A DNA stretch of 41,547 nucleotides from a bacterium (lineage in GTDB: Bacteria; Vulcanimicrobiota; Vulcanimicrobiia; Vulcanimicrobiales; SCRA01). Made by a program: the position numbers and the translations under genes. The first letter of the stretch is position 1; every line of letters starts with the position of its first letter. The notes beneath the pieces are model-generated. The model made no database searches, had not been told where the DNA came from, and was given only the letters and a program-made list of their open reading frames with translations. Below, one piece after another: positions 8,947 to 19,071 of this stretch. Location of the stretch: assembly GCA_004298675.1 (NCBI GenBank), contig SCRI01000036.1:1-41547 (forward strand), written 5' to 3'.

Positions 8947-9077
8947 TATCATGGCGCACATGCGCTCCGAGGTACGGGAGCCCGGACCGGCTCGGTCCGA
9001 ACCTTCAGCCCGGGCCGAGTGGCCCGGAACTTTCAAAGGATAAGGGTCCCCACGAACGTCAGTGAGTGGGGAGAGAG
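8947..9077 (+). promoter_or_regulatory. Structured 5' leader of asd-lysC-dapA with an SD-sequestering hairpin
   Basis: Three strong inverted repeats lie in order. Hairpin 1: CGGACCG 8983-8989 with CGGTCCG 8993-8999, enclosed by GAGGT 8969-8973 with ACCTT 9001-9005. Hairpin 2: CCGGGCC 9010-9016 with GGCCCGG 9021-9027, loop GAGT. Hairpin 3: TCCCCAC 9047-9053 with GTGGGGA 9066-9072. The right arm of hairpin 3 overlaps the GGGGAGAG ribosome-binding site of asd, so it could block translation. AAGG at 9036-9039 or 9042-9045 could compete for CCTT 9002-9005. TATCAT at 8947-8952 is a possible -10 box without a good -35. I do not recognise the lysine riboswitch, SAM, T-box or another known class. A ligand- or protein-responsive element controlling lysine synthesis is inferred. 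Confidence 0.5.
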
Positions 9078-10085
9078 ATGATGACGAATGTGGCAGTCGT
9101 CGGCGCCACGGGAGCCGTGGGTGAGACGATCCTGCGCGTGCTCGAAGAGCGCGCCTTCCCGGTAGAGCGCCTAGGGGCGTTCGCCAGCCGCGACCGCACG
9201 GCCGCGGTACAGTTTCGTGGCCAGACGCACGACGTCCAAGCGACCAGTTTCGAGCGCCTTGCTCCCTACGATGTGGTGCTCTTCGCAGGTGGGGACGACG
9301 CCAGCAAAGATCTAGGCCGCCGCTTGGCTGAGGCAGGCAAGCTGGTCGCCGATAACTCGTCAACGTACCGCATGCAGTCCGATGTGCCGCTCGTCGTCCC
9401 CGACGTCAACCCCCACGCGCTGCGCGCTGCGCGGCTGGCTCCGGTGGCCAACTGCTCCACGATCCAACTCGTGCTGGCGCTGAAGCCGCTGCGCGATGCG
9501 GCGGGTCTGCGCTCCGTGCGCGTGGCCAGTTACCAGAGCGTGAGCGGGGCCGGCCGCCCCGCGCTCGAGCGCTTGGAAGTCGAGGAGCGCGCGCTGCACG
9601 GCCCGCAGCCCGTGGACGCACAGACGCCGTTCCCCAGCGCCATCGCGCGCAATGTGATCCCGCAGATCGGCTCCTTCGACGACGCGGGCAACTGCACCGA
9701 GGAGACGAAGATCATCGAAGAGACGCGTAAGATCCTCGAACTTCCGGCTTTGCACGTCGCCGCCACCACGGTGCGCGTTCCGGTGCGTTACGCGCATAGC
9801 GAGGCCGTCTTCGTGGAGACCGAACGGGAGATCGCCGTCGAGGAGCTCGCAGCGGCGCTGGCCGCTCAGCCGGGGGTGAAGTTCGTGGCGGACGGCATCG
9901 TCACGCCGCGCGACGTTGAGGGGCAAGACACGGTCTACGTCGGTCGCCTGCGCGCCGAGGAGGGGAGCCGCCGCCACTTCCAAGTATGGGTGGTGGGCGA
10001 TAATCTGCGGATCGGCGCCGCCACCACCGCCGTGCGGTTGGCCGAGTTGATGCTGGCGGCTCGCCGCGCGGAGAGCGCGGCATGA
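9078..10085 (+). CDS. asd: Aspartate-semialdehyde dehydrogenase
   Basis: Asd reduces aspartyl phosphate to aspartate semialdehyde with NADPH, the branch point to lysine/diaminopimelate, threonine and methionine. The N-terminal nucleotide motif is VVGATGAVG. The catalytic cysteine lies in VANCSTIQL at about residue 125, followed by YQSVSGAGR. The base histidine is in RVPVRYAHSEAVFVE, where the common form is GHSE. About 335 residues, a normal length. ATG 9078 and ATG 9081 are adjacent; either fits the GGGGAGAG site. That site is part of a predicted hairpin, so expression may be controlled at translation. The 3' end overlaps lysC (ATGA), and four genes follow without a gap. Confidence 0.95.
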   Translation: MMTNVAVVGATGAVGETILRVLEERAFPVERLGAFASRDRTAAVQFRGQTHDVQATSFERLAPYDVVLFAGGDDASKDLGRRLAEAGKLVADNSSTYRMQSDVPLVVPDVNPHALRAARLAPVANCSTIQLVLALKPLRDAAGLRSVRVASYQSVSGAGRPALERLEVEERALHGPQPVDAQTPFPSAIARNVIPQIGSFDDAGNCTEETKIIEETRKILELPALHVAATTVRVPVRYAHSEAVFVETEREIAVEELAAALAAQPGVKFVADGIVTPRDVEGQDTVYVGRLRAEEGSRRHFQVWVVGDNLRIGAATTAVRLAELMLAARRAESAA

Positions 10086-11338
10086 CGGTCGAGGTGCAGA
10101 ACTCTGAGGGCATGGGCCAGACTCGTCCGCGTCTAATCGTACAGAAGTTCGGGGGAACTTCGGTAGCCAAGGACGACTTGCGCGACGTGGCCGCCTCGCG
10201 CGTGCTGGAGGCGCGCGTGCGTGGCTTCTGCCCCGTGGTGGTGGTCAGCGCGATGGGGCGCAACGGCGATCCGTATGCCACCGATACGCTGCTCTCGCTG
10301 CTGGGGCCGGCCAAGCCGTCGGCTAACCGCGATCTGATCGCCGCCGTCGGCGAGCTGATTTCGGCTGCCGTCTTCGCCGAGTTGCTCATCAAGTGGGGCG
10401 CGAAGGCCCAGGCGCTCAGTGGCGGGCAGGCGGGTATCATCGTCGACGATCGCTGGGGCGACGCGCAGATCATCGACGTGCGTCCCGAGCGCATTCTGGA
10501 ACTGACGGCCGAAGGGGTCATTCCGGTGGTCGCGGGCTTCCAGGGCATGACCCCCGAGGGCGCCATCGCCACGCTCGGACGCGGAGGCAGCGACTTGAGC
10601 GCGGTGGCGCTGGGCAGCACGCTGAAGGCCGAAGCCGTCGAGATCTTCACCGACGTCAGCGGCGTCATGTCCGGAGACCCCCGGCGTGTGGCCGGGGTCC
10701 ACGCCGTCGAGCGCATTACGTACGAGGAGATGACCGAACTGGCGGCCCACGGCGCCAAGGTCATGCACCACAAGGCGGCCTCGTGGGCGATGCAGACCAA
10801 GACGCCATACTCCGTAAAGGGCCTGCGGACCAATCTCGGCACGTTGGTGGATGACGCGGTGCCCATCGATCGCGACCGGCCGGTAACCGGTATCGCGGCC
10901 ATTCACGATCTGGCCTTCGTCCACATGATTTTAGGTGAGATCGAGGACCGCGAGAAGCTAGGTCAGCTCGAACTGGAGATTTTCGGGCGCTTGGCACGGT
11001 GCGGAATCTCGATCGACCTCATCAACGTTAACCGTGCCGGCGTCTTCTTCGCCGTCGAGAGCCGTAACTTGTCTATCGTGCGCGAGGAGCTACGCGAGTT
11101 GAACATGGCTGTGCGCGTGCGCGAGAGCTGCGCCAAGCTGTCCATCGTGGGCGCGGGCATGCGTGGAACTCCGGGCGTGATGTACCGCGTGGTGCAAGCC
11201 TTGGAGGCGCAGGGTGTGGAGATCATCCACTCCACCGACTCGAATATCACGATCTCGATCTTGGTGCGGGAGGAAGATGCCACCAAGGCCGAACAGGGTA
11301 TCCACGATTACTTCCACTTGGAAAGCGAACGACGATGA
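10082..11338 (+). CDS. lysC: Aspartate kinase (monofunctional, ACT-domain regulated)
   Basis: LysC phosphorylates aspartate, the first committed step of the aspartate family. The kinase domain begins with KFGGTSV (22-28) and continues with VVVVSAMGR, a G-R-G-G-S-D-L-S-A segment near 164-172 and an F-T-D-V-S-G-V motif near 188. Two ACT-type regulatory domains follow after about residue 265: FVHMILGEIEDREKLGQLELE is the first and LSIVGAGMRGTPGVMYRVVQ the second. There is no homoserine dehydrogenase domain. The 418-residue length fits monofunctional, feedback-inhibited enzymes; lysine and/or threonine inhibition is expected for the family but not shown here. ATGA overlaps at both ends link it to asd and dapA. 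Confidence 0.95.
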   Translation: MTVEVQNSEGMGQTRPRLIVQKFGGTSVAKDDLRDVAASRVLEARVRGFCPVVVVSAMGRNGDPYATDTLLSLLGPAKPSANRDLIAAVGELISAAVFAELLIKWGAKAQALSGGQAGIIVDDRWGDAQIIDVRPERILELTAEGVIPVVAGFQGMTPEGAIATLGRGGSDLSAVALGSTLKAEAVEIFTDVSGVMSGDPRRVAGVHAVERITYEEMTELAAHGAKVMHHKAASWAMQTKTPYSVKGLRTNLGTLVDDAVPIDRDRPVTGIAAIHDLAFVHMILGEIEDREKLGQLELEIFGRLARCGISIDLINVNRAGVFFAVESRNLSIVREELRELNMAVRVRESCAKLSIVGAGMRGTPGVMYRVVQALEAQGVEIIHSTDSNITISILVREEDATKAEQGIHDYFHLESERR

Positions 11339-12225
11339 ACGCAAGGCTGCTTACCGCGATGGTCACGCCCTTCGCGGCCGACGGGAGCGTCGATCTCGGT
11401 GAGGCCGGGCGCATTGCACGCTACCTCGTTGACCGCGGCAACGAGGGGCTCATCGTCGGCGGGTCGACCGGCGAGGGGCCGACGCTCGCCGATAACGAAC
11501 GCCTCGCGCTCTTTCGGGCCGTCAAGCAGGCGGTTCCGCAGGCGACGATCGTCGCGAATACCGGTGATAACAACACGGCGCACTCGATTGAGCTCACCCG
11601 TGCCGCCTCGGTTTCCGGAGCCGACGTTATCATGGCGACGGTGCCTGCATACAACAAGCCGACCCAGGAGGGGATGATCGATCACTTCCTGGCCATTGCC
11701 GCAAGCACCAATCTCCCCGTGCTGATCTACAACATTCCGGGGCGCACCGCCACCAATCTGCTGCCGGCCACGTTTGCCGCGCTCTGCGAGCGCGCCACCA
11801 ACGTGGTGGCCCTCAAGGAGTCCACGGGCGATTTCAACCAGTTCAATCGCCTGGTGACCTCCGTGCCCGCGCGCGTCCGGATCTACAGCGGCGACGACTA
11901 CTGCTTCTTGCCGGCGCTCTCCATCGGAGCGTACGGCTGCATCAGCGTGGCCGGGCATCTGTGCGCCGCCGAGATGCGGCGGATGATCGATGCCTACCTC
12001 GCCGGTGAGATCGGCAAGGCCGCCGAGATCCATCGCTCGCTCGTGCCGCTCTTCGAAGCACTCTTTTCCGTCAGCAACCCGATCCCGGTGAAGTGGGCGA
12101 TGGGTGAGCTGGGCTTCAACGTTGGCCCGTGCCGCCCACCGCTCTCGTCGATGCCGAGCGCGGCGGCGCAGCGGCTAGCGCCTCTGCTCGCGCGCTACGC
12201 GCCGATCGGCGCAGCCAAGGCATAG
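11335..12225 (+). CDS. dapA: 4-hydroxy-tetrahydrodipicolinate synthase
   Basis: DapA condenses pyruvate with aspartate semialdehyde. It is a TIM-barrel class I aldolase. The Schiff-base lysine is Lys161 in VVALKESTGD, the catalytic tyrosine is Tyr132 in LIYNIPGRT, and the pyruvate/proton-relay loop reads GGSTGEGPTL (about 42-51). At 296 residues it has the usual length. The start ATG overlaps the lysC stop, and the stop shares one base with the GTG of the next gene. With dapB, asd and lysC it supplies the early diaminopimelate pathway for peptidoglycan and lysine. The later dap genes are not in this window. Confidence 0.96.
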   Translation: MNARLLTAMVTPFAADGSVDLGEAGRIARYLVDRGNEGLIVGGSTGEGPTLADNERLALFRAVKQAVPQATIVANTGDNNTAHSIELTRAASVSGADVIMATVPAYNKPTQEGMIDHFLAIAASTNLPVLIYNIPGRTATNLLPATFAALCERATNVVALKESTGDFNQFNRLVTSVPARVRIYSGDDYCFLPALSIGAYGCISVAGHLCAAEMRRMIDAYLAGEIGKAAEIHRSLVPLFEALFSVSNPIPVKWAMGELGFNVGPCRPPLSSMPSAAAQRLAPLLARYAPIGAAKA

Positions 12226-12974
12226 TGCCGCCCCTGGAGATACTCGGTTGCCGCGTCGACGACGTCGACCTCGCGGAGGCCGCCGCGCGGATCGTCGCCT
12301 ATGCGCGCGATGGCGGGCACCACCGCGTCGTGACGCTCGGCACGGAGATGATCGTGTACGCGCGCCGCGACCCAGTCTATCGTGCCGTCGTCAACGCCTC
12401 CGATCTCGTGGTCGCGGATACGATCGGCGTGGTCTGCGCCTCGCGTCTGCATGGCGTGCCGTTACGCGGGCGCGTCGCCGGCATCGAGTTGTTGGAGCGC
12501 CTCTGCGAACTCGCCGCGCAAGAGCAGCTTCCCATCTATCTGTTGGGGGCCGCTCCAGATGTAGCGCGGGCCACGGCCGGGGTGCTGGCTGCGCGTCATC
12601 CCGGGCTGCGTGTGGCGGGGGCGCGCGACGGTTACTTCGCACCGGAGCAAGCTGCCGAGGTAGCCGCGGCGATCCGCGCCAGCGGGGCCCGCATCCTCTT
12701 CGCGGCCCTGGGTTTCCCCAAGCAGGAGCGCTTCCTCGCCGATTGGCTCGCCGCCAGCGGCGCAGGCGTCGGCATGGGAGTCGGCGGAAGTTTCGACGTG
12801 CTGGCTGGACGCCTGCCGCGTGCTCCGCAGGCGCTGCGCCGCTTGGGGTTGGAGTGGCTCTACCGGCTCGTGCGTGAGCCGCGCCGGTGGCGGCGCCAAA
12901 TGGCGTTGCCGCTGTTCGTCTGGCTCGCGGTGCTGGACCGTGTCGGGATCAAGAAAGGAACACGCGCTTCGTGA
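12225..12974 (+). CDS. WecG/TagA/CpsF family glycosyltransferase (GT26)
   Basis: GT26 enzymes add ManNAc or ManNAcA, or a related sugar, to a lipid-linked sugar acceptor during synthesis of teichoic acid, enterobacterial common antigen or exopolysaccharide. Visible hallmarks are VVTLGTEMIVYARRD, where most members have Asn in T-x-N-x-E; VADTIGVVCASRLHG; YLLGAAPDVA; and ALGFPKQERFLADW; plus a basic C-terminal tail, LEWLYRLVREPRRWRRQ, thought to help membrane association. About 249 residues, the family norm. The GTG at 12225 shares its G with the dapA stop. Its place in the lysine operon, followed by a nucleotidyltransferase, suggests joint expression of cell-envelope precursor pathways. Acceptor and sugar are not predictable. 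Confidence 0.87.
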   Translation: MPPLEILGCRVDDVDLAEAAARIVAYARDGGHHRVVTLGTEMIVYARRDPVYRAVVNASDLVVADTIGVVCASRLHGVPLRGRVAGIELLERLCELAAQEQLPIYLLGAAPDVARATAGVLAARHPGLRVAGARDGYFAPEQAAEVAAAIRASGARILFAALGFPKQERFLADWLAASGAGVGMGVGGSFDVLAGRLPRAPQALRRLGLEWLYRLVREPRRWRRQMALPLFVWLAVLDRVGIKKGTRAS

Positions 12975-13984
12975 AGGCCATGGTGCTCGCCGGAGGCAAG
13001 TCGACCCGCCTCTACCCGCTGACGCTGGCAACGCCCAAGCCCTTGGTCCCCGTCGCCGGCGAGGCCAACGTCGCGCACGTGCTGCGCTATCTGCGCAGCT
13101 ACGGCATCACCGAGGTGGCGATCAACGTTCACTACCACGCCCAGCAGGTTGTGGACCACTTCGGCGACGGCTCGGCTTACGGCGTGCGGCTGACCTATCT
13201 CCACGAGCGCGAGCTGCTCGGGAGCGCCGGCGCCGTGGAGCAGATGCGCGGGTTTCTGGGCGAAGACACCTTCGTGGTGGTGGGCTGCGACGACCTCACC
13301 GATCTGCGACTCGACCTGCTGATCGACGTCCATCGCCAGCGCGGGGCGCTGGCCACGATCGCCTTGGTGCATGCCGACGACGTTAGCCAGTATGGTGCGG
13401 TTTGCGTGGACGAGCGCGGGCGCATCCTCGAGTTCCAGGAGAAACCCGCGCCGGGTGAGGAGCGCAGCCATCTCGTCAACACCGGCATCTACGTCTTCGA
13501 GCCGGAGATCCTGGCGCGCATACCCGCGGGTGTCTTCGTCGATTTTGGCAAGGACGTTTTCCCCGCGCTGCTGCGCGACGGTGCGGCGTTCTACGGCCAT
13601 CGCAGCGACGACTATTGGTGCGACATCGGTACGCCCGGAGAGTACCGCCGCGCCACACGGGACGTGTTGGCCGGAGCGATCCGGCTGGATGGGAGGCGTA
13701 GCCTTGGCGTCGATCCCAGCGCCAGCGTCGCTCCCACCGCGCGCATCGAAGGCGACGTACTGATCGGTGCGCGCACGCGCGTAGGCGCCGGCGCGCGCAT
13801 CGTAGGGCCGACGGTGATCGGTGCCGATTGCGAGATCGGGCCCGGCGCGGAGTTGCGCGCGTGCATTCTCTGGGACCGCGTTCGCGTGGGCGAACAGGCA
13901 CGTCTGGACGACGTGATCCTCGGCCACGAGGGCAGCGTGCCCAAGGCTACGACGCTAGCCGCGGAGGTGCTGGCGGCGCCGTAA
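12971..13984 (+). CDS. Sugar-nucleotide nucleotidyltransferase with left-handed beta-helix
   Basis: About 337 residues from the GTG that overlaps the upstream stop (GTGA); ATG 12980 is an alternative. The signature is LAGGKSTRLYPLTLATPKPL, with Ser in place of the usual Gly/Asp before T-R-L. VGCDDLTDLRLD replaces the usual GD metal motif, and FQEKP is the later NTP-transferase motif. The C-terminal third has hexapeptide-like repeats (VDPSASVAPTARI, VLIGARTRVGAGARI, TVIGADCEIGPGAEL), as in glucose-1-phosphate thymidylyl- or mannose-1-phosphate guanylyltransferases. It likely supplies the NDP-sugar for the adjacent GT26 enzyme or the envelope. It ends only nine bases before the convergent permease gene. 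Confidence 0.85.
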   Translation: MKAMVLAGGKSTRLYPLTLATPKPLVPVAGEANVAHVLRYLRSYGITEVAINVHYHAQQVVDHFGDGSAYGVRLTYLHERELLGSAGAVEQMRGFLGEDTFVVVGCDDLTDLRLDLLIDVHRQRGALATIALVHADDVSQYGAVCVDERGRILEFQEKPAPGEERSHLVNTGIYVFEPEILARIPAGVFVDFGKDVFPALLRDGAAFYGHRSDDYWCDIGTPGEYRRATRDVLAGAIRLDGRRSLGVDPSASVAPTARIEGDVLIGARTRVGAGARIVGPTVIGADCEIGPGAELRACILWDRVRVGEQARLDDVILGHEGSVPKATTLAAEVLAAP

Positions 13985-13993
13985 TGACCCCGG

Positions 13994-15207
<1,214 letters not shown>

Positions 15208-15211
<4 letters not shown>

Positions 15212-15909
15212 GCCGCGGTCTCCACGATGCGTCCGTCGCGAAAGACGATCGTACGTTGCGTCTTGGCCGCGACGTCGGACTCGTGGGTGACGACCACGAT
15301 GGTAATGCCGTGCGTGCGATTGAGCTCGCGGAAGATCTCCATGACCTCGTCGCTGCTCTTGGTGTCGAGGTTGCCGGTCGGTTCGTCGGCTAAGATCAGG
15401 GCCGGCTCGCTCACGAACGCGCGCGCGATGGCCACGCGCTGCTGTTGCCCTCCCGACATCTCCCGTGGCCGGTGGGCCAGCCGGCTCTCGAGGCCCACGG
15501 CCCGTAGTGCCTCCTGGGCGCGGCGGCGACGTTCCTCCGGTGCGGCGCCGGCGTAGAGCAGCGGCAGCTCGACGTTCTGCAGCGCGGTCTGCTTCGGCAG
15601 CAGGTTGAAGCCTTGAAAGACGAAGCCGATGGAGCGGTTGCGAACTTCAGCCAGCTGATCGCTGGAGAGCCGCGACACGTCCCGTCCTTCCAGCAGGTAG
15701 ATGCCTGAGGTCGGCCGGTCCAGACAGCCGATCAGATTCATGAACGTGGACTTGCCCGAGCCCGAATGTCCCATGATCGAGAGGAATTCGCCGCGAGCGA
15801 TCTCCACGGAGACACCGTTCAGCGCCGCGACTTCAACCTCGCCCATGCGGTAGATCTTGGTGAGATCGCGCGTTTGAATGACGAGATCGTGCCCTCCGCT
15901 AGCGTCCAC
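15208..15909 (-). CDS. ABC transporter ATP-binding protein (MacB/LolD type)
   Basis: 233 residues. Walker [10 protein letters not shown] (about 48-56), Q-loop [11 protein letters not shown], signature [14 protein letters not shown], Walker [13 protein letters not shown] and an H-loop VVVTHESD are all present. The sequence follows the LolD/MacB/FtsE subgroup. The GTG start lies 11 bases inside the end of the membrane-fusion protein gene, and the stop overlaps the permease start. It energises the MacB-type permease at the inner membrane. Confidence 0.94.
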
Positions 15910-17287
15910 GCGTACCTCCGAACGGTGAAGTTGCGCGCGGACGATTGGATTGCAGCGCCGCCACGATTACGGAGTCGCCTGCAGCGACGTGTCCGGATGC
16001 GATCTGCACGTGCTCTCCGTCGGAGAGCCCGATCGTCACGGGCACGCGCACCGGTCTTCCCGCGCGCAGAAGCGTCAATGCCACGCGCGATCCCGGCGCT
16101 CCGGCAAGCGGCGCCGGTGTGGCGCCGCTCTCACGATAGAGCAGCGCCGCCGTTGGAACTATCAGCACGTGCTTGGCGGAGGCGACCGCGATCGAGACGC
16201 TCGCCGTCATGCCGGGAAGCAGCCGCTGCCGCTCGTCGTGCACGACGACGACCGCATCGTAGGTCACGACGCCTTGCGTCACGGTGGGATTCACACGGAC
16301 CTGGCGTACCGTCCCGCGGAAGATGACGTTGGGAAAGGCCGGGACGGTGATCGACGCCGGATCTCCCGCCCGCAGATTGCCGACGTCCGCCTCGTCCACC
16401 GAGACGTCGATCTGCATGTCCTTCAAGTTCGAGGCGATCACGAAGAGCGTGGGCGTCTGGAACGAGGCGGCTACCGTCTGGCCGACGCTGACGCCGCGCG
16501 AGACGACGATGCCGTCTATGGGACTGGTGATGGTGGCGCGTGAGAGGTTGTACTGCGCCTGTTCGAACTGCCCTTGGGCGGAGAGTATCTGCGAGCGTGA
16601 GGCTGCGGCTTGATGCGCGCTGGCACGCTGTTGCGCCTGCGCCGCCTGATACTGCGAGGCGGATGCGACGTGTTGCGCCCGCGCCACGCCCAGTGCGGCC
16701 TTGGCCGCCCGTAGCGCCTGCCGGTCGGCGGTGACGGCATTGGTGTCGGAATCCACCTGGCTCTGCGCGATGTAGCCCGCGCCTAGCAGAGCCTGGTCGC
16801 GCGCCAGCGTCGTCTGGTCGAGCGCCAGCTGCGACTGCGCTTTGCCGATGTTGGCGTGCGCCGTCTCGATATTGGCCTCCATCTGCTTCAGCGTGGCCTG
16901 GGCCGCGGCTACATTGGCGCCTGCTTGGTCCACCGCGCTGGCTTGGGCCGCGGCGTTGGCCTGTGCCGCGCCGAGCGCTCCCTGAGCCTGCGTGCCGGCG
17001 GCATTGAAGCTCGTGGGATCGAGCGTCGCGAGTACCTGGCCTTGACGCACGCGCGTGTTGTAGTCGACGAACAGTTTAGAGACGGTACCGGACACCTGCG
17101 TGCCTACGTCGACCACGGTCACGGGGTTCACGGTGCCGGTCTCCTGGACGTTGGATGCGACGTCGCCGTAGGCGACCGGGGCCGTCACGTATTTCGGCGC
17201 GGCGGCGCCGCTGCGTGAGTGCGCGATCAGCGCCATGAGCCCGGCGAGCACGAGCATGGCAACCGCGACGACCGTCTTTCTCTTCAC
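15899..17287 (-). CDS. Periplasmic membrane-fusion protein (MacA/HlyD family)
   Basis: About 462 residues from GTG 17287, chosen because GGGAG lies 4-5 bases upstream. An N-terminal signal anchor ([20 protein letters not shown]) is followed by a biotinyl-lipoyl half-motif [20 protein letters not shown], then a long Ala/Gln-rich helical hairpin (about residues 85-235), then the second lipoyl half-motif and beta-barrel ([20 protein letters not shown]), and a membrane-proximal domain. This is the usual MacA layout. It should bridge the MacB permease and, in diderm cells, an outer-membrane channel; none is encoded here. The hairpin is longer than in many HlyD proteins, which fits a tall periplasmic tunnel. 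Confidence 0.92.
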   Translation of the reverse strand: MKRKTVVAVAMLVLAGLMALIAHSRSGAAAPKYVTAPVAYGDVASNVQETGTVNPVTVVDVGTQVSGTVSKLFVDYNTRVRQGQVLATLDPTSFNAAGTQAQGALGAAQANAAAQASAVDQAGANVAAAQATLKQMEANIETAHANIGKAQSQLALDQTTLARDQALLGAGYIAQSQVDSDTNAVTADRQALRAAKAALGVARAQHVASASQYQAAQAQQRASAHQAAASRSQILSAQGQFEQAQYNLSRATITSPIDGIVVSRGVSVGQTVAASFQTPTLFVIASNLKDMQIDVSVDEADVGNLRAGDPASITVPAFPNVIFRGTVRQVRVNPTVTQGVVTYDAVVVVHDERQRLLPGMTASVSIAVASAKHVLIVPTAALLYRESGATPAPLAGAPGSRVALTLLRAGRPVRVPVTIGLSDGEHVQIASGHVAAGDSVIVAALQSNRPRATSPFGGTRGR

Positions 17288-17366
17288 GCTCCCATTCTTT
17301 ACGCGCGACCTGGGATTTCTCGGTGAAGCGCTTGCGAAGTTGATGAAGGCGAGCAGTTGGACGGCA

Positions 17367-17948
17367 ATGGACGTGCTCGCCATCCTCTTTCCGGCGCGTT
17401 GCGGCGCCTGCGGCAGCCGCGGCGGCGGCCTCTGCTCGGAATGCGCGCGGACGCTCGCGCCCGAGCGCTTCGTGCTCGCCGGCCCCCCGCCGTTGCCGGT
17501 CCTGGCGCTCGGCCGCTACGCGGGCCCCTTGCGCCGCACGGTGCTGGCGATGAAGCGCGGGCGGCGCGACGTTGCGCTGGCGCTGGGCCGGCTCCTGGCC
17601 GCCGAGGCCGGTGCCACCGGCGGCGCCGTTGCGGCGGCGCCGACGTCGGCACGCCGCCGGGCGGTGCGTGGCTTCGACCAAGCCGCGCTGTTGGCGCGTG
17701 CGTTAGGGGGTTCGACGGTGCGGCTGCAGTTGGACGGCGCGAGCCAACACGGCGCCACGCGTGCCGAACGCCTGGCGCGCCGTGTGCGGTTCGCCGGTGG
17801 CGACGTGGTAGGGCGCCGCGTTCTCGTCGTGGATGACGTCTGCTCGACGGGCGGAACGCTGCTGGCGTGCGCGCGGGCGCTCTACGCGGCTGGTGCGGCG
17901 ACGGTGGAGGCGGTCGTGCTGGCGCGGGCGGAGCGTTCCCCGCGTTGA
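17367..17948 (+). CDS. comF: ComF family phosphoribosyltransferase-like protein
   Basis: About 193 residues. The N-terminal zinc finger has two Cys pairs (CGACGSRGGGLCSEC), then a type I phosphoribosyltransferase domain with the PRPP loop VLVVDDVCSTGGT near residues 153-165. ComF proteins are needed for late steps of DNA uptake in naturally competent bacteria, but many family members have untested roles. ATG 17367 is preferred since it gives the usual short leader before LFPARCGACG; ATG 17343 in the same frame is possible. It is divergent from the efflux operon with a spacer of about 79 bases and is followed after 16 bases by ribD. Confidence 0.83.
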   Translation: MDVLAILFPARCGACGSRGGGLCSECARTLAPERFVLAGPPPLPVLALGRYAGPLRRTVLAMKRGRRDVALALGRLLAAEAGATGGAVAAAPTSARRRAVRGFDQAALLARALGGSTVRLQLDGASQHGATRAERLARRVRFAGGDVVGRRVLVVDDVCSTGGTLLACARALYAAGAATVEAVVLARAERSPR

Positions 17949-17964
17949 GCGAAGCGGGACGGCG

Positions 17965-19071
17965 ATGCTTTCCGAGGACGATCTGCACCATCTGCGACAC
18001 GCTTGCACCCTGGCCGCCCGTGGCCTGGGTGACGTCTCCCCGAACCCGCCGGTCGGCGCGGTGCTCGTGCGCGACGGCGAGGTTGTCGGCGCCGGTTGGC
18101 ATCATGGTGCGGGTCTGCCGCACGCTGAAGTGGAGGCCTTGAGTCAGGCCGGTGAGCGCGCGCGGGGTGCGACGGCCTATGTCTCGCTGGAACCGTGCAA
18201 CCATTACGGGAGGACCGGGCCCTGCGCCCGGGCGTTGGCCGAGCGCGGCGTCGTGCGCGTCGTCTTCGGCGCACGGGATCCGAATGCGCGCGCGGCGGGG
18301 GGAGCCGAATATCTGCGCGGCGCCGGCATCGAGACGGTCGACGCCGGGCTACGCGAGGCGCAGCGCTTGATCGAAGCTTTCTCCGTTGCCGCGACGAGCA
18401 GCCGGCCCTACGTTGCGCTGAAGATGGCCGCGGCGGTGAACGGCGCGATCGCCGCGCGCGGTGGCTCACGCCGCTGGCTGACGGGCGAGGAGGCGCGCGC
18501 GCTCGTGCGTGCTCTGCGGATCGAGCACGATGCGGTGATGGTGGGTGCCGGTACGGTGCGTGTGGACGATCCGCAGCTGACCGTGCGCCCGGCGCATGCG
18601 CGCCGGGTACCGTACCGCCGGGTGGTGGCCTGCGAGCGCGATCCCATCCCGCTCGACCGGCGTGTGCTACGCGCTGACGAGGGCGTAGAAACGGTGATCC
18701 TGGCACCGCGCGCGCGGGCGGCGGCGTTCGCGGAGCTGGAGCAGGCGGCGCACGTTTGTTACGTGGAGGGCGAGGGGGAACGCTTGGACCTGGCGGCGGC
18801 GCTGGATGCGCTGAAGTCGATGGGGATTCAGAGCGTGCTCTGCGAAGGTGGGCCGACGCTGGCGGCCGGTCTACTTGCGCGGGGGCTGGTGGATCGTCTG
18901 CATTGGCTGACGGCGCCGGCACTGATCGCGGGGGCGCAAGCCGTACCCTCGCTTGCTGCGAGCGAGGAGTTGGATGTGTCCGGTTGGTGCTTCGACGAGG
19001 TGCGAGCGCTCGGCGACGATGCCTATCTCTCGGGGCGGCTGCGGACGGAGGAAGAATGTTCACGGGATTGA
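17965..19071 (+). CDS. ribD: Bifunctional riboflavin deaminase/reductase
   Basis: RibD deaminates diaminohydroxyphosphoribosylaminopyrimidine and reduces the ribosyl side chain. The N-terminal cytidine-deaminase-like domain carries HAEVEAL and EPCNHYGRTGPCARAL, the zinc-binding His and two Cys. The reductase domain starts near residue 147 with YVALKMAAAVNGAIAA, where most proteins have SLDGR, so the substrate loop is slightly unusual, then SRRWLTGEEAR and a V-G-A-G-T-V-R-V-D-D-P-Q-L-T motif. CEGGPTLAAGLL is the later NADPH-binding motif. 368 residues, a normal length. It overlaps ribE by 16 bases. No FMN riboswitch is seen upstream. Confidence 0.95.
   Translation: MLSEDDLHHLRHACTLAARGLGDVSPNPPVGAVLVRDGEVVGAGWHHGAGLPHAEVEALSQAGERARGATAYVSLEPCNHYGRTGPCARALAERGVVRVVFGARDPNARAAGGAEYLRGAGIETVDAGLREAQRLIEAFSVAATSSRPYVALKMAAAVNGAIAARGGSRRWLTGEEARALVRALRIEHDAVMVGAGTVRVDDPQLTVRPAHARRVPYRRVVACERDPIPLDRRVLRADEGVETVILAPRARAAAFAELEQAAHVCYVEGEGERLDLAAALDALKSMGIQSVLCEGGPTLAAGLLARGLVDRLHWLTAPALIAGAQAVPSLAASEELDVSGWCFDEVRALGDDAYLSGRLRTEEECSRD

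Noticed and set aside
8947-9077. Lysine riboswitch before asd-lysC.
   Set aside because: Position and gene context fit, but the conserved purine-rich core motifs of that class are not found, and the leader is shorter than a typical lysine aptamer plus expression platform.
17235-17366. Extending comF upstream into the start region of the efflux operon.
   Set aside because: It would overlap the membrane-fusion gene's start and promoter region and add residues that do not fit the ComF N-terminus.
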